From Vombatus ursinus (lineage: Eukaryota; Chordata; Mammalia; Diprotodontia; Vombatidae), in assembly GCF_900497805.2 (NCBI RefSeq), contig NW_020954585.1, positions 47,011,595 through 47,075,594 of the forward strand: 64,000 nucleotides of DNA, read 5' to 3'. The position numbers and the translations under genes are program-made. Shown piece by piece: positions 32,728-53,610 of the stretch; position 1 is the stretch's first letter, and each line of letters opens with the position of its first letter. The notes under the pieces are model-generated. The model searched no databases and was not told the DNA's origin. It saw nothing but the letters and a program-made list of their open reading frames with translations.

Positions 32728-35700
32728 TATGCACACATTCTCACACTCAAAAGCATCTTTACATGTTTGGATAAAGAAAAAAAAACAATCCACAAAGCTG
32801 GCTTTATCTTATCTACTCCTTTAAATTAAGTGCCAACCTGGCAGGCAAAGGAAGAGGCTCTGTATATAGCTTCTCTTTAGTCATCTGTACATGTAAGGGA
32901 TATTTGAGGTTCTGCTTTCTTGAATTTAGCCAAGCCCATGAATATATTCTGGAATCTAGACTTTTTTTCCCCATCTTTTATCTAGTCTTGTGTGGTACAG
33001 GAAACAATCCACACAAAAAGACAGAAAATTTTAGGTAAAACTGTTTCTTTAAAAAAAAAAAAAAGTTTTTGAATTTAAAATGTTTCTCCATTTGTATTTT
33101 TTTATACATTTAATTTCTAAACCAATTAGTTTAGCTGGTTAGAGAATAATGCTAATGAATCTAAGGTCATACCTTCCACTAGAGAAAAAAACAACTTTGC
33201 TTTGCAGCCAGCCAGACTTCACTAAACTTCAGCAGGCTCATAATTTGTGCCATAGGTCATAAAGGCTAATGAATGAAAGTATGGCTGGTTCAACACACCC
33301 TATCACAACAAATGGAAACTCACTGCCTCCTGCACCTCAAACTGACCTGTGGGTCAGAAGCCTCTTTGCATATGAAGGACATCAAACATTTAACACAATC
33401 AACTCTCACCTTCTCCATGTAGCAGATACATATATAGCTATATATCCTATAGAAACACAGCTGGATTTGAAAATGCCTATGCTGCCAGAGTGAAGAAAGC
33501 ATTCCAGAATTCTGAGATACTTTAGCTCCCTTTAAAAAAAAAGGTAAAAAAACAAAACTTCTCCACCTATTAGTTTAAAAAGAAAGGTCATCTTTGTATG
33601 GTAGAATTACCCTTCCAAATTTCAGAAACATTATTCAGAACTCCTATGCTACCATTTCAATATGACCAGTCTATTAAAAGCTAAGAAATCATGATGTAGT
33701 TGGTTTACTTCTCAGTAAAGTAGAATGGGAACTCAGTTTGATTTATTCTTCACAGCTATTTTTTTAATAGAGGTGACTCATTTTCAAACTATTGTAAATA
33801 AATCAGTTCCTCCATGACTCTATCCATGTTGAATGCCAGAATTCGTCAACATTAACTCTAGCTTTTTCTTCCCAAGCACTATTACTAAAGCTTGTGTGTA
33901 ACAAGAGAATGCAAAAACTGATCATTTTTGAGACTAGCATTTTTCCCATAAAAGTAGCTTTAAGCCAAATTGTTTTAAAACAACTTTTTCCTAAAGTGCT
34001 GGACAGAAAATGTTATGGCCATTGTTGAAAGGATAAGAAAGATATGTGGAAATGCCTAAAACTAACTAAATCCTAGGAAAAGATTTTAATTGGATTTCTG
34101 GATGAAATACAGTGAAATGCTTGGAAATCATTCTGTTCCTATTTGAAGACAGTGCCATTATGCGTAAGCCAAGTTACTTATAATTTCTCCAACATCATAA
34201 AATGAAATTCATACTCCAAGGGTCAGAAATGAATAAAAATGCTAATTACACAAACATTTATAATGATTAGCTTTAGGGGATGTCACAGACAAATAGGGGC
34301 TTAAAACTTCAGGGACAGATTTCAATCTCTCTAGAAAAGGAGAGGAAATAGAATTATCACTTGGAGTAGATGCTCTTGTAACTGCAATGTCATAGTTTTT
34401 GAGTAGAGCTTTAACATCCTGTTTGTAGCTTGGATGTAAATTCAGATGCACAGACAGGGCATCAATATTAATTAACCCTGACATCCTCCCTTCTCTTAAC
34501 TCCTGCATGTACTTTTCATCTAACTTCCTTATAGTTACTTTGTAATTTCAAGATTATCCCCTTTATTTTTATCATCATCCTTGTCCCTCCTTGTCATCAT
34601 CAGAAGGAAGTTAGGGAAAGACTATTTCAAACAATTATAAATTTGAGTGATATAGTATAAAAATAATTTAAAGGGACCCTAGGACTCAGGCATTCCAAAA
34701 GGGCATTCTCTTCTTTCTTTACATGTCACTTTACAGGAGATATGAATTTGAAGATCTCTCCTTGAAGAAACATAACTTGTATATCCAGAACTATATGGAA
34801 TAATGGGAGAAAAGGGGATCTCTACTGGTGTAAGGAGATACAAAATGGGGAATAATATAGTCCTGCTAGGTAAGAGAAAGGATATAGTTACTGGACACAA
34901 AAGTCTAAGGGCATTAAGCTCAGTCTCCATTTCCTAAGCTACACTCTATATACATTTTCCTAGGATTAGTGCCTGGTTTTAATATCCATTTGTATAAAAG
35001 TAATTTAAAGTACCATTTACATTCAAAGGGGACAGTTATGCAAACTTACAAATTATGTTATATACATATTCATAAATGTATTTAAGAAAATCTGGGACAT
35101 AAATTTAAAGGAATTTATTTTCTGTTCTCTTAATGAATTATGGCTTGTTTCTGAATAAAGGGGTTAGGTTAGGGTTTAGAAGATCCTTATCTCTTTCCTA
35201 GCAGCAAGATTTTAAATAAAGTTATAAAGAAATAGTCTCCCTTCTTCAATATGAGATCTCCAAAGCCACATTCTAAATAAATTTATGCCTTTAAAAAAAT
35301 CAAAATTATGCCTCAAATTATACCTTCTCTCGTTAGCTTAAGAAATTGCTTTCTCAACACATTCAGTGAAATGGCAATATTTCAGACTGCAGTCAAGAGG
35401 AAACCTTATTGGTTAGGTAATGAACACCATTCTTCCAGGCAATTGGGATGGAAACTTTGCTACAACTGTACTGTGCTGAGTAGGATCCTTGAGGTGGATG
35501 TAACAGGCAGAGAAGACCCAACAGTTGCTCCAGTGAAGTCAAGCAGACACAAGGGAGGAATCACTTAATGGATGCTGATCCAAAGAAAACAATGTCCTGA
35601 CTAAACTCCTCCCCAACACTCTGGGCAGCAGGAGCTCGGGGTGAGGTACATTCAGGGAGCAAAAGCATTGTCTGCCTGTATGAAACTATACACCACAACT

Positions 35701-36793
35701 TAGAATTCCTGTAATGCAACATTTCTCAGTTATTTACTGTGCACTCAATGTAGCAGCTTTCCATAAAAAATGTAGAAAGCGGTTTTATCAAACTGAAAAA
35801 ACAGATACAATGAGCATAAAGATGAATGGAACCATATCCTGAGTATTTAAAAAAACCCTGATGTGGAAAAAAGGATACGGGGAAAGAACTTCTAATGAGT
35901 GTCATAAATATGAGGACACAATTTGGAAATAGTGGGAAGTGGAAACACAAAGTGATTCTGGTTAAGTCAAAAGACTTCCATTGCAGGTTTAAACCTTACC
36001 TCAAAGGAGATTAAATGAATCTTGGAAGCACTTGTGTCCTAGGTATATAACAATTTGGTCTCTGTAGCAGCAAGAAAACTAAAATGCTTTTTATTAAATA
36101 ATATTGTTCCTAGGTAATACTAAAATAAAGACAATTCACAATAAGGTTGTAGGTAAAAATTCTCATTATAAGAAAAAACAGTAAGTTGTGGATTAAATAA
36201 GCTAGAGGGCTTTTATTTCTATTTCTATATCACTAAGGTATAACCCATGACAATGATGATGACACCATTTAGCATTCATATAGCCTGTATATTTGCGAAG
36301 TGTTTTACAATCATTTTGGCCAGTCATTAGTTTTTAGCATAACAGTGCTCTCTTCTGCAGAGAAGTAGAAGAGACAGACATATGCACAATAGTTGTTTTA
36401 AAGTATTTTTTAAAATATCCAGAGGGTTTCGGAATTTTCCCTAAAGTAGGCGTTCTCTCAGGGGAAAAGAAGCAAACAAGATAAAAATGGAATAGCAAAA
36501 AACAAAGAGGAGGACAGTTCCTTATTATCAGATGAAGTCATTTAACTGCAAAACTTCTGAGTAAAAAAGAAAATATAACAATGCCATGTAACCTCTGCCC
36601 CTCAACTGCATTTTTTTGTTCAAATCTTGCATGTTTAATAACCTACAGAAAGAAGGCTCTTCTAATACTTTTTCACTTCAGCCAAAACTTTGTACGAAAG
36701 ATAATGACACGAGAGCTACTGTTGGTCTCAAAAGCACAACTCTAAAGTAAAAAGACATATAACATTTTAGAAAATACAAAACAAAAAAGGCGC

Positions 36794-36812
36794 GCTCTCT
36801 CTCTCTCTCTCT
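36794..36812 (+). repeat. (CT)n microsatellite
   Basis: About nine CT units after 'ggcgcg'. In the FOXK1 transcript sense it is a GA run. Confidence 0.93.
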
Positions 36813-37874
36813 GATCAGAACTCTCCAAATTACCTAGTGAGTAATGCTGCTACTTATGCTGAATGAAAAGGATATAAAGAAAATCAATTTCTAATAAAAC
36901 TAGTTGATCCCACATACCTCACTTTGAAATGTCACCTTCGTGGTAGTCCTTAATTATTTTGAAGAAATAACAAAAGTCAGATGAAATTCCATCCCACTCT
37001 GCCCAACAAAATATTCCAACGACATTTAATTGAATATGTCTCATGGTCTTAGGACTAACAGAGTTGTCATGCAAAATGCTTGTACACCCATATATAGTAG
37101 TCTAAATAATAACACTGTCACTTAGATTTGAACAGTATAAGCATGCAAGCATAATGATTGTGATATTCTTTTTACCTCTAAATTTTTTCTTTTACTGTTT
37201 TATTTTTTTGGGGGGGAGGGGAAGAAGAGAGGAAGAAAGCAGAAGTAAATGAGAGAAAAAAGGACCTGTAAGCAGTTTATACTGAATCACAAAATCAGAT
37301 GCCCTCAGGAAAATTGACAGGACATTACTCCAAACTTAGAAGTCACTATTCATTCTACTTTTTATTTATTCCCATCCATTTGTTGGAAATGCTTCCAATC
37401 TCTTCTCTGAGCAATGGATTCAGGTCACCTTAAAATGCAATTCATCTAGGGGGTAAAGCTACCACCAGGCAAACCTGAAAGCTGTAGCTACCACGGTAAT
37501 GGATATGACAGAGAAACAAACACAATAGGAAAAAGTGTGTCTGGAACACTATTTTGGTACATTTAAATGAATTTTGTTTTTAAAACTAAGGCAGCTCTCC
37601 AAATTTAAGGGAGGGGGAGAGGAGGAGGGAGCTAATTTTTTCCCAAACCAAATGAGGGAATATATATGTAATATATGTATATTTAGAAAACTCAGAAGAA
37701 ATAAAAGAATGAGCCATCTGAGTCCTCAAAAGTCATTTAAATTATACTATTTTATATTCTGCTTACAGGAAAAAGAATTGAAATTTGGATAAAGTATCAT
37801 CATAAAAAATCATAGAGTGAAAAAAATGCTAAGAATGGTTCTTGCTCTGATAGAAAGACGTAAACTCATGGAAC

Positions 37875-38000
37875 AAAACATTAGTATGTTTTACTTTAGA
37901 TTAGTAAACTCCTTGAGGTTACGGACTCATATTTCTTCTGTATCTACCCACAGTGCTTAGTATAATGCTCTATTATGTGAAGATTCAATAAATAACATAG
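37875..38000 (+). repeat. L2 3'-end fragment
   Basis: 'agtaaactccttgaggttac', 'cccacagtgcttagtataat' and 'gaagattcaataaataacat' keep the L2 3' tail order. Antisense to FOXK1. Confidence 0.6.
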
Positions 38001-38295
38001 AATTACTGACCTTTGGTGCTTAACATTAATCACATATTGACTACTGAAGCATAACCTTTGGTTGTGATGCCTTAATAGTAAAAAGAGATAGGTGATAGTC
38101 TCTACAAACTGATATCCAAATACCAACACACAGTTAAAAATTGTCTACCAACTATTCTAAGGGCTTGTCAATTGTGAAGTACTGTTCTTATATCACCAAC
38201 ATCAACTACACCACAAAATACATTTAGAGAGAATGAAGAAGAGAAGGAATACATGTAGACTAAGCGGTAGAACTTCCGGAGGGTTTTATGTTTTC

Positions 38296-38309
38296 GTGTG
38301 TGTGTGTGT

Positions 38310-38361
<52 letters not shown>

Positions 38362-38371
38362 TGTGTGTGTT
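38296..38371 (+). repeat. (GT)n microsatellite, 76 bp
   Basis: Nearly pure GT with one TA and one GG break. Transcribed as (AC)n if the FOXK1 3' UTR extends here. Confidence 0.97.
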
Positions 38372-39414
38372 TACTTATGTATGTTTTCTTGGATTCTTAA
38401 AAATTAAAGTTCTTTATAAGCAAATTTCCTGTTTTCTTATCAGGTAGGAAGCAAAGAAGGGGAGAACCATAAAGCGCAGGAGGCAAATGTGAACACATGT
38501 ACCACAACAGAAGGAAGATGAAGATGAGATGAACTCCAGGATTAGAGCAACACCTATCAGACACATCTAGACACATATTGCTAAAGGTTCTTTCCAGGAG
38601 TCTCTAAAGCCACCATACATCCCACTTTGGCATTTCTGCCAGATATCTCTGCCACAAACACTGGCTTAGAAGATATAAGGCAATATTTCCTGGCTATAAT
38701 CTAAACCTTTCTAAGGTTATTATAAAACAAAAGATCTATCATGGGTAATGATTTCTCCAATGTCCACCACTTTTCTCTTGACCTCGATCCTTTTTATTTC
38801 CTTCATCATGCAACTCCTGCAAAAGTTTAAGGTGCTAAAATTCTCAAGAAGGGGAAATTCCTTCCATTGAAATTTTGCTGTTTCCCTCCTTTCCTATTCA
38901 CCACCCTTTTCTCCTTCTAGTTGTGGACCAACCACTACTAAGACATAAAGTTTGCACAGATAAAGCAGTTAGTGCTTTCTGACCTCAATAAAACTAATTA
39001 ACAGATGGGAACAATAAATTCAGATGAAGCAAAAGACAGAAACAAATATTTAAAAAAATATGTGAGCCACCATTTTCTTCTAACTTCCCAACATGGAGTG
39101 TTCTCTACAGAAAATCCCAGCTTGGAAAGGAGAAAATCTGTGGTAGCCATAACTGAAGACCAAAAATAGCTCCCACCACCTTAAGTCATTTCCCTCTACT
39201 AGGCTATATACAAGAAGTACTTAGAACAAATACCAATTAAGGATGATTAAAGAACCAATTGGTGGCCCTAAAAAGTCACTAATTACAAATCCTCTAACCT
39301 GAACAAGGCCCTGGTTTTGTTAGTAATTGAAGCTGTCAGTGCAGAATGAAGCCTGCCTGACGTCAATTAATTCATCACTCAATTCTCATTTTCTCTCTCC
39401 GTCACTCAATTCTA

Positions 39415-39415
39415 A

Positions 39416-39466
<51 letters not shown>
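39415..39466 (+). repeat. Compound (CT)n(CA)n microsatellite
   Basis: CT run followed directly by about 17 CA units. Confidence 0.97.
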
Positions 39467-39468
<2 letters not shown>

Positions 39469-42023
39469 TGTAAGAAAATGTAAGTGTGGAATGGAGCATA
39501 ATTTATCATCATTAAAGGTGGGGAAAGTATCTTTGAGAACTGCATTGCTGGTTATCTCATTCCCACTGCTCTGAAACTTTTTTCATACTTAATATTTCAT
39601 GGATGTCAATGTTTCTGTGACTGTGGTACCCTTTTAAAATTTAGTCACACATACATTTTCCCGTTTCCTTTTATTGGGCAAAAGGGAGCATTTCATGAAG
39701 GGCTCAGTAATTTTTTATAAGAGGAGCCAGTTCCCTCTGATCCTGACTGAAGGGAACACATGTAAAGGACAATTGTGGTAGAGCTCTCTTTACCTGGTGT
39801 CTCACCAGGCCACCTTCCTCTTAAAATTTCTGGTTAAATCAATGGGTTCTGACTGCAAATTGTTAATCTCTAAAGTGGGCTTAATAATGCCCACTGATTT
39901 AAATAATTAAAAAGAAAATGAACAGTTAATTCTTTTGTTTTAAAGCAGAAAATTATTGGTTAGTTCCTAATTCCTATGAAATTTTCTTGCCTTTAATTTG
40001 TCTCATATATTTTATGGGGAAGTTTTGAACACCACTGCAGTTTTTCTAAAGGGATTATACAGATGAACCAACTTTAAACAGAGTTAACTGGTTGTGGAGG
40101 TGGGGAAAAGGAAGGTACTCCTGGCTTTTTTTTTCCCCTTAAAAAAAATAGAAAAAGAAAAACATTTCTTGATACTTGAGTTTTGTGTATGACATTTTTT
40201 TTTTCTCCTAACGATGACTGACTACTGGGAGAAGCAGCACCAAAATATTTAACAAAGTAAGAGATAATTTTCTAATAGAAGCATTCCTTCATCCCTCCTG
40301 CACACTGCTCAGGAAAACAGACTGATAAAAATCTGAATAGACAATAATATTCCCTATGTTCCCACCTCCTTTCAACATACTTGACATAGCTGAAACTGCC
40401 AAGTGTGCAAGTTTAGAAGGCATCTTCCTAAGAAACATATAGATTCATTATATTGAAGCACTTCGTTTGCTTCTCTTCTTCAGAGAGCACTGCTATTTAT
40501 TTACTTCTTTTTAACCACAAAACGAATTCAGACAGACAGGGTGACTAAACCCCAGGAGAAGGTGGATACCAGTGAGCAACCTCATTATTTGGGAAGGTAG
40601 TTTCCATTACCTTGAATTGACCCCAAAGATTTTGGCGTTTTAGATAAAGTAAATATTTTCCACCCGTAATGATAGTCTGTAAAAGAAAACTGGGATTTCG
40701 GCAAAATTTAAATAAAAAGATTAAGATTATAAAACTGCATCCAGCCATGCTGAGAATATCACATCTTCTATTAGTTATGGGGAGAGCAGTTCTGAGAAAG
40801 CTTTGCTCTACTTTCTTTCACATCAAATGAACCACATAGTTCTGTCTAGAAGACTTAGTTATAATGGAACTTTACCACTACTGCAGGGAAGACAGCACAG
40901 AGGCTTAGTTCTGATTAACATTCACTCCAAATACTGAAACCTGGATACTATTGTTATGATTTAGTCCATCAGCTTTTCGCTAGCCTTCCAACCAAAGGAC
41001 TTTCTAACAGTACTAAGGCAAATACATGTTCTAATACAGGAAGCTATCATAATTTCCCCTAATATGACATTAACAGTTATAGCTATGGATTAACTCCATG
41101 GTGTGATTAATGCATGCATCATGCATATAAAACTAAAAACAAAAGGGGGGGGCCATTCCCTCAACTTCTGTCCAAGATGTATATGCAGGTTTAGTTTAAA
41201 AACAGATGGTACATGTCTGAACAAAGCAAGAAACATTGTGGGGTCAAAACCAAACCAGTTAAAAATAATACTAATGTCAATACCTTCTCTTTTGCCTTTC
41301 TATGAAAAAAGACATTTATGAAATAACAAATTGGTCAATTCCTGTTGTTCTACCCCCTGGTCCCTACCCCAACAGCCTGCTCTCAACCTCCTACATAAAT
41401 AAGAACTCATTCTAAATACAATTATTTTTCTTTAAAAGAATTGTTTGTTGGGTACCATGCTACTTTAATGCTGTCACTATGTTAACCTGGGTCAGTCTTC
41501 TTGTGATGGTCAAGGCTGCTTCCTTAAGAACATCAATGTCAAACTCTGAGAGGCAGCATTAAGGCATTGGAGAAATAAGGAACCTTCTTCTTATGGAGCA
41601 GACATTTGTGATACATTCCTTGAGATACTGAACTGCAATCTCTTCCCCAGCCTCCTGAAGAAAAGACTGGGGAAAAACAGGAGGTGCTGAAAAAAAAAAA
41701 AAAAATAGAATTCCCAGCAGTCATACAATCAATTGTCTGTATTTGTTTATGTGGGTTTTTTGTTTTGTTTTGTTTTGTTTTTTTAAACTAAAAGGTATGG
41801 AAGAGAAAAACAAAAGTAAAGGCTGAGCTGAATTCCAGGTACAGGTACAGGTCGATGGAAGCTTTTCCCAATCTGTTTGGCACCTCGAGATCTGACGAGC
41901 GGTGGAGCTGTCTTTCCTATCTCACGTTAGGTAAGTGGCTGTTTAGGCAGTTACACTTCGTTCTACCACTCCTTTTGATACGCCTTCTGCTCCACCTGTA
42001 TTCCAGCTCCTTTCCCAGGTACT

Positions 42024-48418
<6,395 letters not shown>

Positions 48419-48839
48419 TTAAAAAAGGTGGGTTTTTTGGAAGTGGTTCCTGAATAATAAATAGGGGGCAATAAATAAAATTAATAGCAGAAAGCCTTTT
48501 ATTCTATATATTTTATTAAGCTTTACAGCCCCTTTTAATGCTATAAAGTATAAACTAAAGTACAAGGAAATCACAATGTATAGATGGCTGAACTGATAAT
48601 ATTTCAGCAACTATCTCCCCTCCTGGATAGAAGTTTCATCATCTGAGAGACTGATACTGCCATAAGATGGTGAAAATTCCATACAAAAACACATGGGAAT
48701 AGATGCCCACACTCATTCTTCTGTACCATATTTTTATATATCCTCATCTGATCATCTGTTTCCTTGTTGGTTTTGCCTAAAGGAACCTGAAGTATGAAGA
48801 TGCTATAGTACCTTCTCTCATGCTTAAGGAAAACACAGA

Positions 48840-49295
48840 ATTCCAGGGCCCTCAGAAATCATATAATGCACCAAGGCCCTCCTACATCATTACCACGTGG
48901 CCAACCAATCTTCAGTGATGCAAAATTCCTTCCCTTGCAAGACAGTCTATTCCATTTTCATGCAGATCTAATTGGATAGAAGTTCCTTCCTTATATTGAG
49001 CAAAAACATTTGCTTCCCAATAACTTCTACCCACTGGTCTTGGTTCTGCCCTCTTCAAGTCATACAGAATAAGTCTTAATCTTTAATCCTTCTTCTACCA
49101 GACAAACTTTCAGATACTTGATGACTTATAATCACTCTCTCCTATGTCTTCCCCTTTCAAGGCTAAACCTAAGTATCCTTCCTCAAATGACATGTTTGAG
49201 TTTTTATTACCATGATCCTACTCGAAGTCTCTTCTAAGATATAGCATCCAGTGTTGAGTACCCTGTTATTATTAACTACCCCTTTTAAAGTCCTA
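48840..49295 (-). mobile_element. L3/CR1 LINE 3' fragment
   Basis: Reversed CR1/L3 tail: 'attggatagaagttccttcc', 'ccactggtcttggttctgcc', 'ccctttcaaggctaaaccta' and 'agcatccagtgttgagtacc'. Confidence 0.75.
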
Positions 49296-49499
49296 TTTGA
49301 ATACTCCTTAGAATTTTACATCAATAATTTCCCGAAACAATGTTCTTCTCCCCATTAAACCATCTGCTTTGTAAAAAGGAAAAACATTTAAGCCAAATTT
49401 ACTGACAAAATGACTATATCTGACAAAAGTCTGCTCCTAAAGTCCCCCATCTCTTTATTAACTGTGTTTCATTAACTGTTCTTCAGGACCTTCTATCCA

Positions 49500-49835
49500 G
49501 GTCACTTCAATTAGCCTCATTTCAGCTGTCTTTTAGTGTTGTTTTTTGCTTATATTATTGTAACTACTACGTAGACTGTCCTCCTGGTTCCACTGATTTC
49601 ACTCTGTATCAGTTCATACAAGTCTTCTCACACATTTCTGTAAATTCCTCACATTCATAATTTCTCACAGCACAGTAATGTTCCATTATATTCATATGCT
49701 AAAATTTATTTAACCATTCCCCACTTGATGGTGACTCACTTGTTTCCAGTTTTTTTTAGTACCTCAAAAAGTGCTTCTATTAATATTCTGTCATATATGG
49801 GGCTTTTCAGTTCTTGACCTCCATGGTGGAGGTAT
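49500..49835 (-). mobile_element. Old L1 3'-end fragment
   Basis: Same order as the L1 3' region at 22.7-22.95 kb: 'gtcctcctggttccactgat', 'cagcacagtaatgttccatt', 'aaccattccccacttgatgg'. Confidence 0.75.
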
Positions 49836-50789
49836 AAGTCAAAGTATATAAAAAGTTTAGTGACTTCTTGCACATAATTCAAAATCACCACCCCTTTTTT
49901 CTAGGCACTATAATTTAATTAATGCAGCCTAAGAGCATCCACATCAAACTGCTGGCTCATATTGAGCTTGCCATATAATCTTGACTTTGTTCTAAAATGG
50001 GTCCCTTAATATGGGCAATATAATAACATAAGAAAAATGGGTTGATAGATGAAGGACCTTAAGTTCCACATTAACATTTTTTGTTGAGGAAGATATTTCG
50101 TTTTAGTGATCCACAAGATGGCACTATAAGAAGAGGAAAGCTAAAAGGACTATGCATGTAAAATGACAAATACTAAGGAACTTAACATTTGTTACACCAA
50201 CCAGAAGTACTGTACACATGGTGGATTCAAATAAATCAGCAAAACCCGTCTGTGGTGATAATACACCCTGACTTTATAGAGACAAAGTTACATAAGAAGA
50301 AGTTGATGCAACTGTCCTAACTTTAGTTAGTTTTCCTCTGTGGAGCCTAACAATTCAGGAGCTCCCATATTTCAACATACTTCAAAAACATTTTATCCCT
50401 TTTAGTCTCTCTCCTCCTCACAATGCAACAGGATTTTCAGATTCATAAGATGCTAGAACCAGAAGAGACTCAACCCTAACAGGTGTTTGATCAATCAACC
50501 CCAAGGATGGGATGATGGGTCTCATCCCACTTTTCCTTGTGACAGCCAATCATGGGGCTTGTTTGCAACGCATACACCCAACCAACACTCTGCCCCTCCT
50601 CCTTTCCCCCATTTTATGGCTGCAACAGGCCCTGCGCCTCTGATCTCAAGGGCAATGACCAATAAGAACCTTCCTCCTCTTACCCCTTTTTATTTTGATG
50701 AGGCAGAATGAGTTGCACAGGATTAGCAGACATGGATAGGATGCAATTTACGTCAAAATATCTTTCCATGAAAACACACACCTTTTCTC

Positions 50790-51290
50790 TATTTCTTTCA
50801 GTGTACCATCACCATCTAGTCACGCAGGGTCTTACCCTCCACTCCTCTAATTCTCCCTCAATCCATACACCAAATTAGTTGTGAAATCTTGTTGTTTCTT
50901 ACTCTGCAACATCCTCTCTCTCCACTCACATAGTCATCACCCTACATCAGGCCTATATATCATCTCTCACCTGGACAAATGCAATGGCTTCCTTCTAGCC
51001 GGTTTTCTTCAAGTCTTTTTCCAATCCCATATATCCACCAAACAGTTGCCAAAGTGATTTTCCTTAAGCCCAGGTCTTATCAATATATCCCCAACTCCCA
51101 ACTTAATAAACTACAGTGGGATTTCCTATTACTTATAGGATCAAATAAAAACTCCTGCTTAGCATTTAAAGCCTTTCACAATCTTATCCCAACTTAACTT
51201 TCCAGTCTTGTTATATCCCCTTTTTGTATTCTGCAGTTCAATCAAACTGGTCTTTTTGCTGTTCCCCACAATCACACAAAAATACCAGTA
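50790..51290 (+). mobile_element. L2 LINE ORF2 C-terminal fragment
   Basis: Same family as 9160-9730 and extends further 5': 'tcacctggacaaatgcaatg', 'caaacagttgccaaagtgat', 'aaactacagtgggatttcct' and 'gcatttaaagcctttcacaa'. The last phrase reads AFKAFHN, matching the L2 ORF2 tail. Confidence 0.78.
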
Positions 51291-51949
51291 AATATCCAAA
51301 TATGACTGCGAAATAAGGTAGTATACCACTCATTAAATGTAACCACATAAAGAAAGAGGAATAACAGATTTATATTAAAAAACTTTCTGTTGAGTTGAAA
51401 CTAGATAATTCACTTTTGTTTGTTGTTTCTGTATTATGTATGGTAAATATTGATACACAGAGAAATACTGAAAAGCTGATATGCTGACTGAGGATTATGA
51501 CCCCTTATTTGTTTGTGTTGAGTATCTTTCAACAAAAAGGTATCTTAAAGGAAATTCACCTTTATCTAATTATCTTGATCAAAATGATTAAATAATTGCT
51601 ATTATACAATTAAAGTCTGCCCTATCCCCTAGGTCACAGACAGGGATTTGGAAAATACTGAAAGTATATTCAACCACACTGCTCTCAAGACCAAAACATT
51701 TTTTTGTACTATTGACAAATAAAATTAAAAAATTCAAAATACTGTTTATTTCATCTATCTCAACATTTAAACATTTTTCATGTTATATATAATTTATTAT
51801 TACAATAGTATATCATTTATAAATAAATGAATACACATGTTGGGAGTTTATGTTCAAATTGTTTTTTAGTGATGGAGTGAAAGATCAAAGAAGATTAGAG
51901 ACAATGGATATAGTCTATTCTTTTCTTTCTACTCTTTCACCCTCATTCC

Positions 51950-52080
51950 TCATTTACAGAAGAGTCTAAGACCTAGAGAAAAGAGGTAACTAGCCCAGTG
52001 TTACAGAACTAGTCAGTGCCAAAGCCAGAAGCAGAACCTAGGCTCAGTGTTCCTTCTGTTGCATCATTATGACAATTAGG
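51950..52080 (-). repeat. MIR relic
   Basis: 'agacctagagaaaagaggta', 'actagcccagtgttacagaa' and 'gcagaacctaggctcagtgt' in reverse MIR order. Confidence 0.6.
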
Positions 52081-53469
52081 AACAAACTAACATGTACGAT
52101 GAAGAGATACTTAGGATGAAGAGATTTCTTAGATTGCTCCAATTCTGAGAGCGTACCCCATTCTTTAATAATAGGTTAATAACAAAAGTATGAAATTATA
52201 GAAAACATCTATTTTGATTACATGCTCTTGTTTTGTTTCCTCTATAATACAAATCCCTGCAGGGAGTTATCTCCAACTCCAAGTAATTGCTCTATGAATA
52301 TTTAATCTTTTATTCTAATTATAGGTTTATTTTCTGTAATTGGGATAGACATCGGTTACTGACTTAGTGTGTTTAGATTTTGAAATTTATTTTGACTATA
52401 AAATATTCTAAAAATAACATACAATTAACACTCAACATAAATTGGGAAAATCTAGGCTGAGTGGGATTGGGAATCAGGCAGTACAGAGCAGAAGCTTACC
52501 TGAGAAAACCTAAGGAGGGGAAAGCATGAAGACACTTAAAAAAAAAATCCAGTGTAGTTATGAAGCCTTATAAAAAGGAGCATACTTTGTCCTGTCTTAG
52601 ATAATGATAATTTACTGGACATAAGCAACAAGGCCCATGCTGCCTCTTTCAAGATAGTCTTTTTATAAAAGATCATGGTGGATTTATGTCTTATCTCAGG
52701 AAGGCAAAACTCAAAGAAAAGCTCATAGCTCCCTACAGTATGATTTCAGATAGAAAGAAAAACCAAAGCTCAGCAAAATGTGACTCAGGAAAAGGAAAAG
52801 AGGAAACAGCATTCTCTTTACAACTTTTTACGGTACTAAATACTGAGTCTGATTTGTGCCGACAAATTCATTTGGGAATAAAATCAGACTACACTGTAGT
52901 TTAAAGCTAAGGACATAATATAATATTGCAGTTTATTGACTTCCTGGAATTCTAAGAGTTTTTCCAATAGTGATTGGTTAAGGGAGAATGTCTATTTGCT
53001 TACACAGCTTTTTTGGTCTTCAAAGGTTAGTGCCTCAATATTTTCCATTCAGTTACACTCCAGAAAGTTGAGGACAGACAAGAGAATTGTAATTGACTAC
53101 CAAGTTTAATTAGCTAACCCTTATATTAAATCACCCAAATAGGGAAAAATTTTTTTTAAAAAGACAACACATATCTTCAGAACAAATTTGGGTGTAATAA
53201 ATTCTTGTTGGTCTAAAAAAAAGTCATCCAAGTGTTTCCAGGCAGAGGATGCTGTCCTGGTTATAAAAATGGCATGATTTTTATCCTTTGGAACACAGAG
53301 GAACCACAGGCAGTAGTTTTGAAAAACTGACTGAGAAGTCTGAAGTATCTGATGTTGGAGTTTTATTCTAGCACAGTTAAAAAATTTACTGAAGGTTAGG
53401 CATTAAGATACAGAGAGTATGTGTATGTATATTTGTATTTATATATACACACATATACCTAGGAGAGAG

Positions 53470-53610
53470 AAATGTCTGAACACTCTGGTAGCAGAGAGAG
53501 CACCAGGAACCCCAGGTTGGAGTTGGGGATACAAATTCTATACCCACCTTTGCTACTTAACTTTGTGACCTCAAGCATGTCGTTTCTGGGACCATGAGTT
53601 TGATCAGAAT
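53470..53610 (+). repeat. MIR-like SINE fragment
   Basis: 'ggtagcagagagagcaccag', 'cttaactttgtgacctcaag'. Weak match. Confidence 0.35.

Larger units (their letters stand above)
32150..42023 (-). other. FOXK1: Probable long 3' UTR of FOXK1
   Basis: Runs on from the FOXK1 stop codon. It has no young SINE, no L1 and no convincing coding frame over nearly 10 kb. Known FOXK1 mRNAs in other mammals have very long 3' UTRs, so this block is the natural candidate. Possible minus-strand AATAAA signals are seen at several places (for example about 32159-32164, 35114, 37364, 39670), and I cannot tell which is used, so the left limit is only a guess. It contains (GT)n at 38296-38371, (CT)n and (CA)n at 39415-39466, (CT)n at 36794-36812 and an L2 tail at 37875-38000. 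Confidence 0.5.

Noticed and set aside
34242-34508. Open minus-strand frame of 88 codons in the probable FOXK1 3' UTR
   Set aside because: No family resemblance, no splice context, and it lies on the FOXK1 strand after the stop codon. Best read as chance; conservation across marsupials would be needed to revive it.
36794-39466. Regular short repeats considered as a CRISPR-like or satellite array
   Set aside because: They are dinucleotide microsatellites without spacers, in a mammalian gene.
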